From Campylobacter sp. UBA1713 (GTDB lineage Bacteria > Campylobacterota > Campylobacteria > Campylobacterales > Campylobacteraceae), in NCBI GenBank assembly GCA_002317305.1, contig DCIZ01000143.1, positions 4,705 through 26,220 of the forward strand: a stretch of 21,516 nt of DNA, given 5' to 3'. Shown in pieces: positions 1 to 9,687 of this stretch. The translations under genes were made by a program, and so were the position numbers. Numbering within the stretch: position 1 is the stretch's first letter; every line of letters starts with the position of its first letter. Under the pieces are notes generated by a model that saw only the letters and a program-made list of their open reading frames with translations, did not search any database and was not told the DNA's origin.

Positions 1-56
1 GAATTTGTGAAAATTTGCTTTTTTATGAATTTAAAGAAACATTTTTGCTTCGCAAA

Positions 57-69
57 AAGCGCTTCGCTT
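57..69 (-). terminator. Candidate terminator of ruvC
   Basis: Read on the minus strand, AAGCG-AAG-CGCTT folds into a 5-bp stem with a 3-nt loop and runs straight into a T-rich stretch, about 28 nt past the ruvC stop. A second small hairpin (TTTTTGC/GCAAAAA, 42-58) overlaps it. The stem is short, so this is tentative. The first 96 bases hold nothing else I can support. Confidence 0.35.
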
Positions 70-96
70 GTTTTGACTTTTTTACCCGCTTAATTT

Positions 97-567
97 TTAC
101 CCTTTCACGTAAAAGCTGTGCGTTAGTGCGATGGCGATGGCGTCTGTTACGTCCAGCGGTTTTATCTCTTTTGTGATTCCTAGCATCTTTTTCACCATAA
201 ACGAAACTTGCTCTTTTGTCGCTTTTGCCTTGCCAGTTACTGCTTTTTTGACCTGCAAAGGCGTGTATTCGGCAAAATTTCCGTGAACTTGCAAAATTTT
301 CAGTGCGAGTGCGCCGCGAAATTGTGCCAGTTTTAGCACCGTCTGTGGATTGTAGGCGTAAAAGATATTTTCGACTGCTACGCTGTCAATGGCGTGGTTT
401 TTAAAGACCAAGTCCAGCCCTTCACAAAGCTCAACGATGATGTGTTGCAGCTCTTTTTCTCGAATTTTAACAAGCCCAGCCTCAACGATACTTCTCTTGT
501 TTCCCTCTTTTTTTATGACCGCATAACCGCAGTTTGTAGTGCCCGGATCGACGCCTAGAATCAGCAT
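97..567 (-). CDS. ruvC: Holliday junction endonuclease RuvC
   Basis: Dimeric RNase H-fold resolvase that cuts Holliday junctions during recombination and fork repair, working with RuvAB. The 156-residue product has the family layout: D7 in the opening [14 protein letters not shown]66 in [12 protein letters not shown], and the closing acidic pair D139 and D142 in [13 protein letters not shown]. These match the four catalytic carboxylates of the family. [15 protein letters not shown] fits the conserved basic segment before the last pair. Length is normal (about 155-175 in the family). The ATG at 567 is preceded by AAAAGG. It diverges from dnaA across the DnaA-box region and is read away from the origin. 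Identification is secure. Confidence 0.96.
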   Translation of the reverse strand: MLILGVDPGTTNCGYAVIKKEGNKRSIVEAGLVKIREKELQHIIVELCEGLDLVFKNHAIDSVAVENIFYAYNPQTVLKLAQFRGALALKILQVHGNFAEYTPLQVKKAVTGKAKATKEQVSFMVKKMLGITKEIKPLDVTDAIAIALTHSFYVKG

Positions 568-595
568 TTTTAAAACCTTTTAATATAATATTTTA

Positions 596-752
596 TTTTC
601 ACATATAGTTTTCACACCGTTTTCACAATGTGAAAACATTTTGTGAAAAGCTTATTATACCGCACTTTAACATAAATTTAGCTAATGTGAAACTAGTGTG
701 ATAAAATGTGAATTTACAAAATGTTTCATAGTTGTTAAAACTCTTGTGGACA
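596..752. other. oriC: Origin region, left part: DnaA-box cluster upstream of dnaA
   Basis: The 278-base gap between ruvC and dnaA holds a dense set of DnaA-type boxes. TTTTCACA is seen at 596, 609 and 620. Its reverse, TGTGAAAA, is at 629 and 642. Variants are at 686 (TGTGAAAC), 697 (TGTGATAA), 707 (TGTGAATT) and 745 (TGTGGACA). The boxes at 620-627 and 629-636 face each other almost back to back. The shared core TTCAC agrees with what is known of epsilonproteobacterial DnaA boxes. The flanks are very A+T-rich (581-599 and 651-680). Position next to dnaA, divergent orientation and box number make an origin function very likely; the dnaA promoter probably lies here too, so autoregulation is expected. 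Confidence 0.85.
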
Positions 753-806
753 TTAAAACACAGAGGCAAATTTGCTATTTTAAGCAAAATTAAACAAAAA
801 ATTCGC

Positions 807-812
807 TAAAAT
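807..812 (+). promoter_or_regulatory. Candidate -10 box for dnaA
   Basis: TAAAAT 34 bases before the dnaA GTG start, preceded by an A+T-rich tract, fits the weak-35/strong-10 style of Campylobacter sigma-70 promoters. The match is only moderate, and TATTTT at 775-780 is an alternative. Both lie downstream of the DnaA boxes. Confidence 0.3.
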
Positions 813-845
813 GGCGTTTATTTTTTAGGTTTAAAAGGCATTGGT

Positions 846-2150
846 GTGAAAGAGATTATCGCTTACATGAGCAGGTTTATTACAAGAGTTGAGCTAGAAA
901 ACTACATAGAACAAATTTACTTAGACGAGGCAGCATCGACTCAAACTTTAAAGATCTTTGTAGCGCCGAGTACTTTGGTGGCTAGATTTGCACAGACAAA
1001 ATATGCAGAAAAATTGGCGGAGTTTTTTGAGATAAAAGATGGCGTAAAACCAGAAGTGAAGATCACGACAAGAGAGGAAAAAAACGAGATAGCCAAAAAC
1101 ATAAACATGAAAAACATTCGAGCTACTAGCCTAAAACTCCTCCCAAATTTGACTTTCGAAAATTTCGTGGTCGGCAGTAGCAACCAGGTCGCTTTTAGCG
1201 CGTGCCACGCCATAGCTCACACTCCAGAAAAAGCCTACAAAATAGTCTTCATCTACGGCTCAACAGGACTAGGTAAAACGCACCTTTTGCAAGCCATCGG
1301 CAACTCATGCATGGAGCAGGGTAGAGAGGTGCTTTTTATGAGCGCTGAGCAGTTTATGAACGACTTTGTGAAAAACATTTCGGGCAACACCATGTCTAAA
1401 TTTAAAGAGCGTTACAGGAGTTGCGATGTGCTTCTCATAGACGACATTCAGTTTTTAGGGCGTGGCGACAAGGCACAGGAGGAATTTTTTCACACATTTA
1501 ACGAAATTCACGACAGCGGCGGCTTTGTGGTGCTAACGAGCGACAAGCCGCCAAAACTCCTTGACAACTTTGACGGACGGCTAAAAACGCGCTTTGAGTG
1601 GGAGCTTTGCACCGACATAACGCCGCCAGACTTAGAGACGAAAATTTGCATCATCAGAAACAAGTGTGAAAACGAAGGCATCAACCTCTCAAAAGATGTG
1701 GTAGAATACATAGCCGTAAACATGGGCGACAACATCCGTGAAATTCAAAGCGCCATCATCTCCATAAACGCACACGCGGCGGTGGTGGGCGAGAGCATCA
1801 CGCTTGAATTTGCCAAAAATATCATAAAAGATAGAATCAAGGAATTTAGCGAAAAGGTCGACATAGAAGACATCATTCGCATCGTTTCTCAAGACCTAAA
1901 CATAAAACCTAGCGACATAACAGACGGCACACGCACAAAACAAGCCATAAAAGCGCGTCAAATTTGCTCATACTTAGCAAAAAACCTCATAAACAACGTT
2001 ACGATGCAGCAGCTGGCAAAGTCGTTTGGCATGAGCGACCACACGGCGATAGTCAAAAACAACAAAAAGATAGAAAAAGACATGGAAAACGACAGTCTTT
2101 TTAAGGCAAAGATAGAGGAGCTTAAGAGTAAAACGAGACAGAAGATGTGA
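846..2150 (+). CDS. dnaA: Chromosomal replication initiator DnaA
   Basis: AAA+ ATPase that binds DnaA boxes and melts the origin. The 434-residue product has domain I at about 1-75, a short linker, the AAA+ core from about 100 to 335, and a C-terminal DNA-binding domain. Walker A is GSTGLGKT (138-145), Walker B is LLIDD (196-200), sensor 1 lies in VVLTSDKPP (from 228), and GRLKTRF (244-250) carries the expected arginine finger. The DnaA signature helix is GMSDHTAIVKNNKKI (395-409). Start: GTG at 846, 7 nt after AAGG; starting there keeps the first helix of domain I, which a later ATG (867) would cut. DnaA boxes flank both ends of the gene, and one overlaps its stop. Confidence 0.97.
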   Translation: MKEIIAYMSRFITRVELENYIEQIYLDEAASTQTLKIFVAPSTLVARFAQTKYAEKLAEFFEIKDGVKPEVKITTREEKNEIAKNINMKNIRATSLKLLPNLTFENFVVGSSNQVAFSACHAIAHTPEKAYKIVFIYGSTGLGKTHLLQAIGNSCMEQGREVLFMSAEQFMNDFVKNISGNTMSKFKERYRSCDVLLIDDIQFLGRGDKAQEEFFHTFNEIHDSGGFVVLTSDKPPKLLDNFDGRLKTRFEWELCTDITPPDLETKICIIRNKCENEGINLSKDVVEYIAVNMGDNIREIQSAIISINAHAAVVGESITLEFAKNIIKDRIKEFSEKVDIEDIIRIVSQDLNIKPSDITDGTRTKQAIKARQICSYLAKNLINNVTMQQLAKSFGMSDHTAIVKNNKKIEKDMENDSLFKAKIEELKSKTRQKM

Positions 2151-2254
2151 AAACATGTGTGAAAAACGGGCTTTTTGTTTCACATGGAATTTGCCGTGTG
2201 GAAAAGGGTTTGGGCGGTGTTGGCACATTTTCACACTACCTACAACTAAAACTA
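2146..2254. other. oriC: Origin region, right part: DnaA boxes and A+T-rich tract between dnaA and dnaN
   Basis: Five boxes with the same core as upstream: TGTGAAAA at 2146 (overlapping the dnaA stop) and 2158, GTTTCACA at 2177, TGTGGAAAA at 2197 and TTTTCACA at 2228. Immediately after the last box, CTA triplets recur at 2236, 2240, 2246 and 2252, then the sequence becomes A+T-rich (2250-2284). This order, boxes then spaced CTA (TAG on the other strand) then A+T-rich DNA, resembles a DnaA-trio and unwinding element. With the cluster at 596-752 it suggests a two-part origin enclosing dnaA, as described for other epsilonproteobacteria such as Helicobacter pylori. Which part unwinds is inference. 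Confidence 0.75.
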
Positions 2255-2284
2255 CAAAAATTTAAATTTGACAAAGGAACAAAA

Positions 2285-3361
2285 ATGAAAATTTCTGTTA
2301 AGAAAAACGTTTTGGAGATCATTCTCGCAAATACGAACAACTACTTAGACAAAAAGGACTCTAGCATCATAACTTCGCAGACGCTAGTTAGGGCAAAAGA
2401 TGGCGAGGTTACGCTTACAGCTACTGATAACGAGATAGGTCTAGCATTTAAAGCAGAGTGCGAAACAGAAGAAAATGGTGAATTTGTAGTAAACGGAAAA
2501 CAGCTACTAAACATCGTTAAAATTCTAAAAGATGGCGACATTACACTAGAGAGAAGCGAAAATGCAGTAGTCATAAAACAAAACAACCTAAAATACAAAC
2601 TTCCTGTGCAAAACGCAGATGAATTTCCAGCCTTTCCTTCAACAGATGGAAAAAGCAAATTTAACATTCACGCCGTTACTCTTAGTAAAAACCTAAAACG
2701 CATACAAAACGCCATAGACCAGGCAAGCCCAAAAAAAGAGATAACTGGCGCTTTGATAGACATAAAAGAGGAGTTTGTAAATTTGGTAGCAACAGACTCA
2801 CGGACACTTTATGTATATCGTTTAGAGAACACTTCTAGCATAAAAAAACAGCTTATAGTGCCAAAAAAAGCGATTCCTGAAATTCAAAAGATATTTTTAG
2901 ACACTGCCATAGAAATTTACTACGATGACAACATTTTCATGGCTATAGGGCAAAATTTCGAATTTTTCACAAAAATCATAAACGGCACTTACCCAAACTA
3001 CGAGAGGATAGGACAGGGCGACTACACACAGTCTCTAGAACTTTCAAAAGCTGAATTTGTAGAGGGCATAAAAGCTATAAACGCCGTAAGCGAAGAGACA
3101 AAAATTTCTTTTAGCGAAGATGGAAGCGTGGCTTTTGAGAGTGTAAGCGAAAATGGCGAAGAGGCGTTTTTGCGTTGTGAAAATAGCGTAAAAGGTGTTG
3201 AGAGTGAATTTGCGATAGTCCTAAAAAACCGCTACATACTTGACTTTTTAGGCAACATAGACGGCGAAAACTTCACGCTAAAATTTAAAGGCAAAGGCTC
3301 ACCAGTCAAATTTGAAGCGGGCGAAAATGGTGAATTTACAGATATATTAATGGCAAAATAA
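2285..3361 (+). CDS. dnaN: DNA polymerase III beta subunit (sliding clamp)
   Basis: Ring-shaped processivity clamp that holds DNA polymerase III on DNA. The product has 358 residues in three repeated clamp folds, matching the usual 355-375. Typical segments include TLVRAKDGEVTLTATDNEIGL near the N-terminus, ALIDIKEEFVNLVATDSRTLYVYR in the middle, and the last repeat ending in a short TDILMAK tail. Start: ATG at 2285 after AAAGGA; the open frame extends back to 2147, but that extension is the translated DnaA-box DNA and does not look like clamp protein. It lies between dnaA and gyrB, 9 bases before gyrB, in the standard initiation operon. Confidence 0.96.
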   Translation: MKISVKKNVLEIILANTNNYLDKKDSSIITSQTLVRAKDGEVTLTATDNEIGLAFKAECETEENGEFVVNGKQLLNIVKILKDGDITLERSENAVVIKQNNLKYKLPVQNADEFPAFPSTDGKSKFNIHAVTLSKNLKRIQNAIDQASPKKEITGALIDIKEEFVNLVATDSRTLYVYRLENTSSIKKQLIVPKKAIPEIQKIFLDTAIEIYYDDNIFMAIGQNFEFFTKIINGTYPNYERIGQGDYTQSLELSKAEFVEGIKAINAVSEETKISFSEDGSVAFESVSENGEEAFLRCENSVKGVESEFAIVLKNRYILDFLGNIDGENFTLKFKGKGSPVKFEAGENGEFTDILMAK

Positions 3362-5680
<2,319 letters not shown>

Positions 5681-5684
5681 ATTT

Positions 5685-5703
5685 AGGGCATCTCTAAAAA
5701 CCA
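5685..5703 (+). repeat. Dispersed 19-bp repeat, copy 1
   Basis: AGGGCATCTCTAAAAACCA lies 4 bases after the gyrB stop. The same 19 bases occur at 8440-8458, and the first 17 at the extreme right edge (21500-21516). Here it abuts a perfect 11-bp inverted repeat. Its identity is unknown; it may be an element end or a shared transcription-stop signal. Confidence 0.8.
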
Positions 5704-5740
5704 GTTTGGCTTGATTTTTAAAGATATGATCAAGCCAAAC
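5704..5740. terminator. Stem-loop terminator between gyrB and ybaK
   Basis: GTTTGGCTTGA (5704-5714) and TCAAGCCAAAC (5730-5740) form a perfect 11-bp stem with a 15-nt loop between two convergent genes. On the minus strand the stem is followed by TGGTTTTTAG, so it looks best as a terminator for the leftward purB operon. On the plus strand the T-run is poor, though it could still shield gyrB. Confidence 0.7.
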
Positions 5741-5832
5741 AAATTTACTTCACGAACTTTTCAAAACCACCTTTTAAACGCTAAAAAACGCCCAAATTTC
5801 AAACAAACGCTTTTTTTTAACGCCCAAATAGC

Positions 5833-6297
5833 CTAAAACGCTATTTTGCAAATTTGAGCCTTTGTAGCGCGTGCTAGCTCACTAGGCGCTAGGCAAATTT
5901 GCACACCACGCAAACCAGCACTCACCAGCACGCTTTCAACCGCCAGAATTCTCTCGTCCAAAAATGTCCGAAACTGCTTTTTCATTCCCAAAGGCGAGCA
6001 TCCACCACGCACATAGCCTGTTACTTTCGTGAGCTCTTTTAGCGGCAAAAGCTCGCAGCTTTTTGTGCCCGCGCACTTTGCCAAAGCTTTTAAGTCCAAA
6101 GTCAAGTCGCCCTGCAAACATGCCACGACAAATTCGCCGCCAGCTTTGCAAACGATGGTTTTATAAACTCTCTCTATAGCCTCGCCACAGCTTTTTGCCA
6201 CATGCACGGCGTCCAAATTTGCCTCATCGACTTCGTAGCTTTTTAGCGTGTAGGCGACTTTTAGCCCGTCAAGAATTCTCGCTGCATTTGTCTTCAT
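5833..6297 (-). CDS. ybaK: Cys-tRNA(Pro)/Cys-tRNA(Cys) deacylase, YbaK/EbsC family
   Basis: Small cytoplasmic editing enzyme that strips mischarged Cys from tRNA(Pro). The 154-residue product matches YbaK: K46 in YKTIVC is at the position of the essential lysine, followed by the hydrophobic FVVACLQGDLTLD and the conserved GYVRGGCSPLGMKKQF segment that closes the pocket. Length is as expected. ATG at 6297 is preceded by AAAGGCGG, which overlaps the stop of the upstream dehydrogenase gene (9 bases apart), so the two are cotranscribed and probably translationally coupled. Its stop lies inside an imperfect 30-bp tandem repeat. The exact tRNA preference (YbaK or a ProX-like relative) cannot be read from sequence. 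Confidence 0.88.
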   Translation of the reverse strand: MKTNAARILDGLKVAYTLKSYEVDEANLDAVHVAKSCGEAIERVYKTIVCKAGGEFVVACLQGDLTLDLKALAKCAGTKSCELLPLKELTKVTGYVRGGCSPLGMKKQFRTFLDERILAVESVLVSAGLRGVQICLAPSELARATKAQICKIAF

Positions 6298-6307
6298 CTG
6301 TCCGCCT

Positions 6308-7072
6308 TTAAGACTTTGCCACCATAAACGGATTTCGTTGTGCTGTTGGCATGATGTCTATATACTGAATGTTTACGTGTGGCGGCGTGTTTAACGCACA
6401 CAAGATGGCATTAGCGATGTCCTCAGCGTTTAGCGGCGTGTAGCCCTCGTAAGTTTTTGCCGCTTTTGCCTTGTCGCCTTTAAAACGCGTGTTTGAAAAT
6501 TCGGTTTCTACCGCACCTGGTGCTATGGTTGTGCACTTTACGTTTGTCCCAAAAAGGTCGGCGTTTAGGCACTCGCCTAGCTGCTTAACCGCTGCTTTTG
6601 TCATGCAGTAGACGTTGCCATTTGGGTAGCCCACTTTGCCTGCAACCGAGCCCAAATTTACCACGTGAGCACTCTCTAGCGTGCGCATCTTTGGCAAAAT
6701 CAAACGCGTGATGTAGAGTAGTCCTTTTATGTTTGTGTCTATCATCGTCTCCCAGTTTTCTAAGTCGCCTTCATCTACTCTTTCAAGCCCCAAAGCAAGC
6801 CCAGCGTTGTTTATGAGAAAGTCCACTCTCTCGCCCTCCACAAAACGAGCAAATTCGTTAAACGTCATCTCTTTGTCTCTTACGTCTAGCGCAAAAGTTT
6901 TCGCACTTACGCCAAATTTTTCACACTCGTTTTTGACGGCGTTTAGGCGTGTTTGGTTTCGTGCGACTAGAATCACGTTTGTTTGCATTGAAGCTAGTTT
7001 TAGTGCGACCGCCTTGCCGATGCCTTCACTTGCGCCTGTTATGAGCGCGGTTTTGTTTGCTACAAAATTCAT
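6308..7072 (-). CDS. YdfG-like short-chain dehydrogenase (NADP-dependent 3-hydroxy acid type)
   Basis: Classical short-chain dehydrogenase/reductase of 254 residues. The Rossmann cofactor loop is TGASEGIG (12-19), NNAG is at 88-91, and the catalytic set is N114, S142, Y155 and K159. The segment NAGLALGLE, later WETMIDTNIKGLLYITR, EFSNTRFKGDKAKAAKTY and PHVNIQYIDIMPTAQ follow E. coli YdfG closely, a subgroup that oxidises L-allo-threonine, serine and other 3-hydroxy acids. The R38-N-Q-T-R region fits NADP use. ATG at 7072 has AAGGAG in front. It sits 18 bases after purB and 10 before ybaK in one leftward operon. The fold is certain; the substrate is family inference. Confidence 0.87.
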   Translation of the reverse strand: MNFVANKTALITGASEGIGKAVALKLASMQTNVILVARNQTRLNAVKNECEKFGVSAKTFALDVRDKEMTFNEFARFVEGERVDFLINNAGLALGLERVDEGDLENWETMIDTNIKGLLYITRLILPKMRTLESAHVVNLGSVAGKVGYPNGNVYCMTKAAVKQLGECLNADLFGTNVKCTTIAPGAVETEFSNTRFKGDKAKAAKTYEGYTPLNAEDIANAILCALNTPPHVNIQYIDIMPTAQRNPFMVAKS

Positions 7073-7090
7073 GTTTTTCTCCTTAAAAAT

Positions 7091-8425
7091 TTAGTTTTCG
7101 CCAAAAACTCGTGCAAAGATGGCACTGACATTTTTTGTGTAGTAGCCGTAGTCAAAGCACTCGCGAATTTTCTCTTCACTCAAATTTGCCGTTAGCTCTT
7201 CGTCAGCCAAAAGGTGCAAAAGGTAGAGACTTTCACCCTTTTCGTTTAGTGCCGACCTGCCGTTTTGGAGGTCTTGCCAAACTTTCATGGCATTTCGCTG
7301 AACTATTTTGTATGCTGTTTCACGAGAAACATTTTGCTTTGGAAGCTCTAACAAGATGCGTTGGGAAAAGACTAGCCCGCCTGTGAGGTTTAAGTTTTTT
7401 AGCATGTTTTCAGGATATACGACTAGGTTTTTAACCAAATTTGTCAGTCTAAACAGCATAAAATCTGTCGTAATGAAAGCATCTGGAAGTATAAACCGCT
7501 CGACCGAACTGTGCGAAATATCCCGCTCATGCCACAAAGCCACGTTTTCACACGCTGGCGTAAAAAAGCTGCGAATCACTCTACAAAGCCCCGTTATGTT
7601 TTCGCTCAAAACCGGGTTTCGTTTGTGTGGCATCGCGCTTGAGCCCTTTTGTCCGGGCGTAAAAAACTCCTCTGCTTCGTAAACTTCTGTGCGTTGAAAG
7701 TGCCGAACGGCGACTGCGATCTTCTCGCAACTGCTCGCCAAAATGGCAAGTGCGGCAAAAAGCTGTGCGTATCTGTCTCGCTGAATCACTTGGTTTGAGA
7801 TGGGCGCTGGAGTCAAATTTAACTCCTCGCAAACTAGCGTTTCTAGCTCCAAAGGCGCGTGCGCGAAGTTGCCCATCGCACCGCTTATCATGCCCACACT
7901 CACGCTTTTTAGTGCGTGCTGCAGTAGCTCTTTTGCCCGAGTTATCTCCGCAAACCAGTTAGCCACCACAAGCCCAAAAGTAATAGGCTCGCCGTGAATG
8001 CCATGACTTCTGCCCACGCAAAGCGTAAATTTATGCTCATTTGCGCGTGCTTTTAAAGCCGCCAAAAGCTCATCTACGTCAGTAAGGATTAGCTCCAAAC
8101 TCTCCTTCATCTGCAAAGCCACCGCCGTGTCGATGCAGTCGCTAGAGGTCATGCCATAATGCACAAAACGACTCTCTTCGCCGAGACTTTCGCTAACACT
8201 TGTCAAAAAAGCGATGACGTCGTGTTTTGTTGTCCGCTCGATCTCGTCTATGCGAGAGATGTCAAATTTGGCATTTTTGCAAATTTTTTCGCACGCATCG
8301 TTTGGAATGAAGCCTAGCTTGTTCCAAGCGACCACTGCCGCTTTTTCCACACGAAGCCACGCGTCGTATTTTGCCTGCGTGCTCCACTTTTTCGCCATCG
8401 TTTCACGTGAATAACGTTCTACCAT
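7091..8425 (-). CDS. purB: Adenylosuccinate lyase
   Basis: Fumarase/aspartase-superfamily enzyme that removes fumarate from SAICAR and adenylosuccinate, acting twice in purine synthesis. The 444-residue product has H68 in RTTKHDV, H141 in GRSHGIHGEP, and the signature loop KGSSAMPHKRNP (260-271). Start: ATG at 8425, after AAGGA and giving MVERYSRETMAKKW, the usual PurB beginning; the frame stays open 13 codons further, but that part is the dispersed repeat. Two parS-like sites are embedded: codons for YSRET (5-9) and for NVSRET (365-370). It is the first gene of a leftward operon with the YdfG-like gene and ybaK. Confidence 0.95.
   Translation of the reverse strand: MVERYSRETMAKKWSTQAKYDAWLRVEKAAVVAWNKLGFIPNDACEKICKNAKFDISRIDEIERTTKHDVIAFLTSVSESLGEESRFVHYGMTSSDCIDTAVALQMKESLELILTDVDELLAALKARANEHKFTLCVGRSHGIHGEPITFGLVVANWFAEITRAKELLQHALKSVSVGMISGAMGNFAHAPLELETLVCEELNLTPAPISNQVIQRDRYAQLFAALAILASSCEKIAVAVRHFQRTEVYEAEEFFTPGQKGSSAMPHKRNPVLSENITGLCRVIRSFFTPACENVALWHERDISHSSVERFILPDAFITTDFMLFRLTNLVKNLVVYPENMLKNLNLTGGLVFSQRILLELPKQNVSRETAYKIVQRNAMKVWQDLQNGRSALNEKGESLYLLHLLADEELTANLSEEKIRECFDYGYYTKNVSAIFARVFGEN
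7316..7331. promoter_or_regulatory. parS: parS-like site inside purB
   Basis: TGTTTCACGAGAAACA matches the bacterial ParB site TGTTTCACGTGAAACA at 15 of 16 positions (T10 to A). It encodes VSRET in PurB. Other parS-like sites are at 8399, 10698-10722 and 12038. parS sites normally cluster near the origin, which is the case here. ParA and ParB themselves are not in the window. Confidence 0.75.
8399..8414. promoter_or_regulatory. Weaker parS-like site at the purB 5' end
   Basis: CGTTTCACGTGAATAA keeps the perfect core GTTTCACGTGAA but differs from the 16-bp parS at positions 1, 14 and 15 (13 of 16). It spans purB codons 4-9 (RYSRET) close to the start codon. It may be a low-affinity ParB site or chance within a conserved protein start; many PurB proteins start with ERYSR, so amino-acid constraint could explain half of it. 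Confidence 0.45.
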
Positions 8426-8439
8426 TTTTATCCTTTTTA

Positions 8440-8474
8440 AGGGCATCTCTAAAAACCAAGCCAAGAGATACCCT
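8440..8474. repeat. Dispersed repeat, copy 2, in a 35-bp inverted-repeat form
   Basis: AGGGCATCTCTAAAAACCA (8440-8458) is identical to copy 1. Here it continues to AGAGATACCCT (8464-8474), which is the inverse of the first 11 bases with one mismatch, so the whole is a stem with a 13-nt loop. It lies between the divergent purB and pseudouridine synthase genes, in the purB leader, not at an operon end. This makes a plain terminator less likely here and a small mobile-element remnant more likely. Confidence 0.75.
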
Positions 8475-8488
8475 AAGTGAATTTTGGC

Positions 8489-8494
8489 TACAAT
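8489..8494 (+). promoter_or_regulatory. Candidate -10 box for the pseudouridine synthase gene
   Basis: TACAAT preceded by TTTTGGC, 34 bases before the ATG at 8529, fits a Campylobacter sigma-70 -10 box. The gap carries no other good candidate on this strand. The ribosome site TTAAGG (8516-8521) follows. Confidence 0.5.
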
Positions 8495-8528
8495 GTTAGC
8501 AAAAAGTAACTCAAATTAAGGTAAAAAA

Positions 8529-9593
8529 ATGGCGTATTTGAAAAAAAGTTTAGGTTTTTTTGCGGGGCGAAAGGCGTTTAGTGTCTTGCTGGAAAGTGGC
8601 TTTTCCATGAGAGAAGCGCAAAAAATTTGCGACCAAAAACGCCTTTGGTGCGACTTTTCTGACTATGTAAATTCGCCAAAATTCGCGCCAGTTAAAAAGA
8701 GTGAAGTGGTAAATGGCGAGGTTTTTTTGGTGAGTTACGAGTGCTTTCCTCGTGGGCTAATGCCGCTTTTTGAGTGCGAGGAATTTGGAGTTTTTGACAA
8801 ACCAAGCGGCGTTTTAACGCATCCAAATGGACGAAATTGCGCTTACTCTTTGTGCGATGAAATTTGGTCTCGCTGGGGTTTTGGTGCGTGCGTGGCTCAT
8901 CGTCTTGACAAGGAGACGAGTGGAGTTTTGGTGGTGGCAAAGTCGCCCGATGTGGCACGAAAGTTGAAAAGCAAATTTGAGAATCGTGAAGTGGCAAAGG
9001 CTTATTTGGCGGTGGTGAAGGGCGAATTTTGTCCTGCAAATTTGGGGCTGGCTAAATTTGAGTTTGGTAAATTTATGGGTGAATTTGGTGCGAAATTTGG
9101 GCTTTTTGACGCGCGTTTTTTGGGCGGTGGCGTTGGTGGTGTGGGTGAAAGTTTTGGTGAAAGTGCTTGTGAGAGTGAGCTTTTTGTGGTAGATTTGCCG
9201 CTTGCTTTGACACAAAACTACGAAGATTTTAAGACGAGAATGGTTGTGAGCGAGCAGGGCAAGGCTAGTTTTACGCTTGTTCGTGTTTTAAATTTTGACA
9301 AAAAACGTAACCAAACTTTGGTTGCGTGTTTTCCGCTTACTGGCAGACAGCACCAAATTCGCGTGCATCTCTTTTCGCTTGGTTTTGGCGTGGTGGGCGA
9401 CCCGCTTTATGGTTTGTCGAAATTTGACATAGAGAGAATTTTGGACGGGCGAGTGAGCGGTGAAGAGCGCGTGAGTTTGACGGGTGGTAGCAGAATGATG
9501 CTTCACTCATGGAGAGTTAAATTTGAGTTTGGTGGAAAGATGTTTGAGGTGGCGAGTGAGTTTAATGAGGCTTTGGAGATTTTTGGGAAGTAG
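8529..9593 (+). CDS. RluA-family RNA pseudouridine synthase
   Basis: Converts uridine to pseudouridine in rRNA or tRNA. The 354-residue product has an S4-like N-terminal part (about 10-70), then the catalytic core with D127 in AHRLDKETSGVLVVAK and the RNA-binding LTGRQHQIRVHLF (270-282) plus GVVGDPLYG. An insert of roughly 40 residues (about 177-220), rich in Gly, Phe and Glu, separates the two halves and is longer than in RluD-type enzymes. The coding strand is markedly G+T-rich, unlike the A-rich coding strand of gyrB. ATG at 8529 has TTAAGG upstream. Which position it modifies (RluC-, RluD- or TruC-like) cannot be told. Confidence 0.88.
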   Translation: MAYLKKSLGFFAGRKAFSVLLESGFSMREAQKICDQKRLWCDFSDYVNSPKFAPVKKSEVVNGEVFLVSYECFPRGLMPLFECEEFGVFDKPSGVLTHPNGRNCAYSLCDEIWSRWGFGACVAHRLDKETSGVLVVAKSPDVARKLKSKFENREVAKAYLAVVKGEFCPANLGLAKFEFGKFMGEFGAKFGLFDARFLGGGVGGVGESFGESACESELFVVDLPLALTQNYEDFKTRMVVSEQGKASFTLVRVLNFDKKRNQTLVACFPLTGRQHQIRVHLFSLGFGVVGDPLYGLSKFDIERILDGRVSGEERVSLTGGSRMMLHSWRVKFEFGGKMFEVASEFNEALEIFGK

Positions 9594-9687
9594 TAGGGTG
9601 GTTGGCGAAGAGTAGGGCGGTGTGAGTGCGAAAACTTAAATTTTTCTTAAAAATTCTCTTTTTTTGTAGTTTTGCGTGGAAATTTTC

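Noticed and set aside
101..116. TTTCACGT at the ruvC end as parS or DnaA box
   Set aside because: The palindrome is incomplete on the right side and it stands alone beyond the box cluster.
2147..2284. Extended start for dnaN
   Set aside because: The extension is DnaA-box DNA, not clamp sequence; ATG 2285 follows AAAGGA and gives the normal length.
8426..8464. Thirteen extra N-terminal codons for purB
   Set aside because: They translate the dispersed repeat; the ATG at 8425 has the ribosome site and gives the family start MVERYS.
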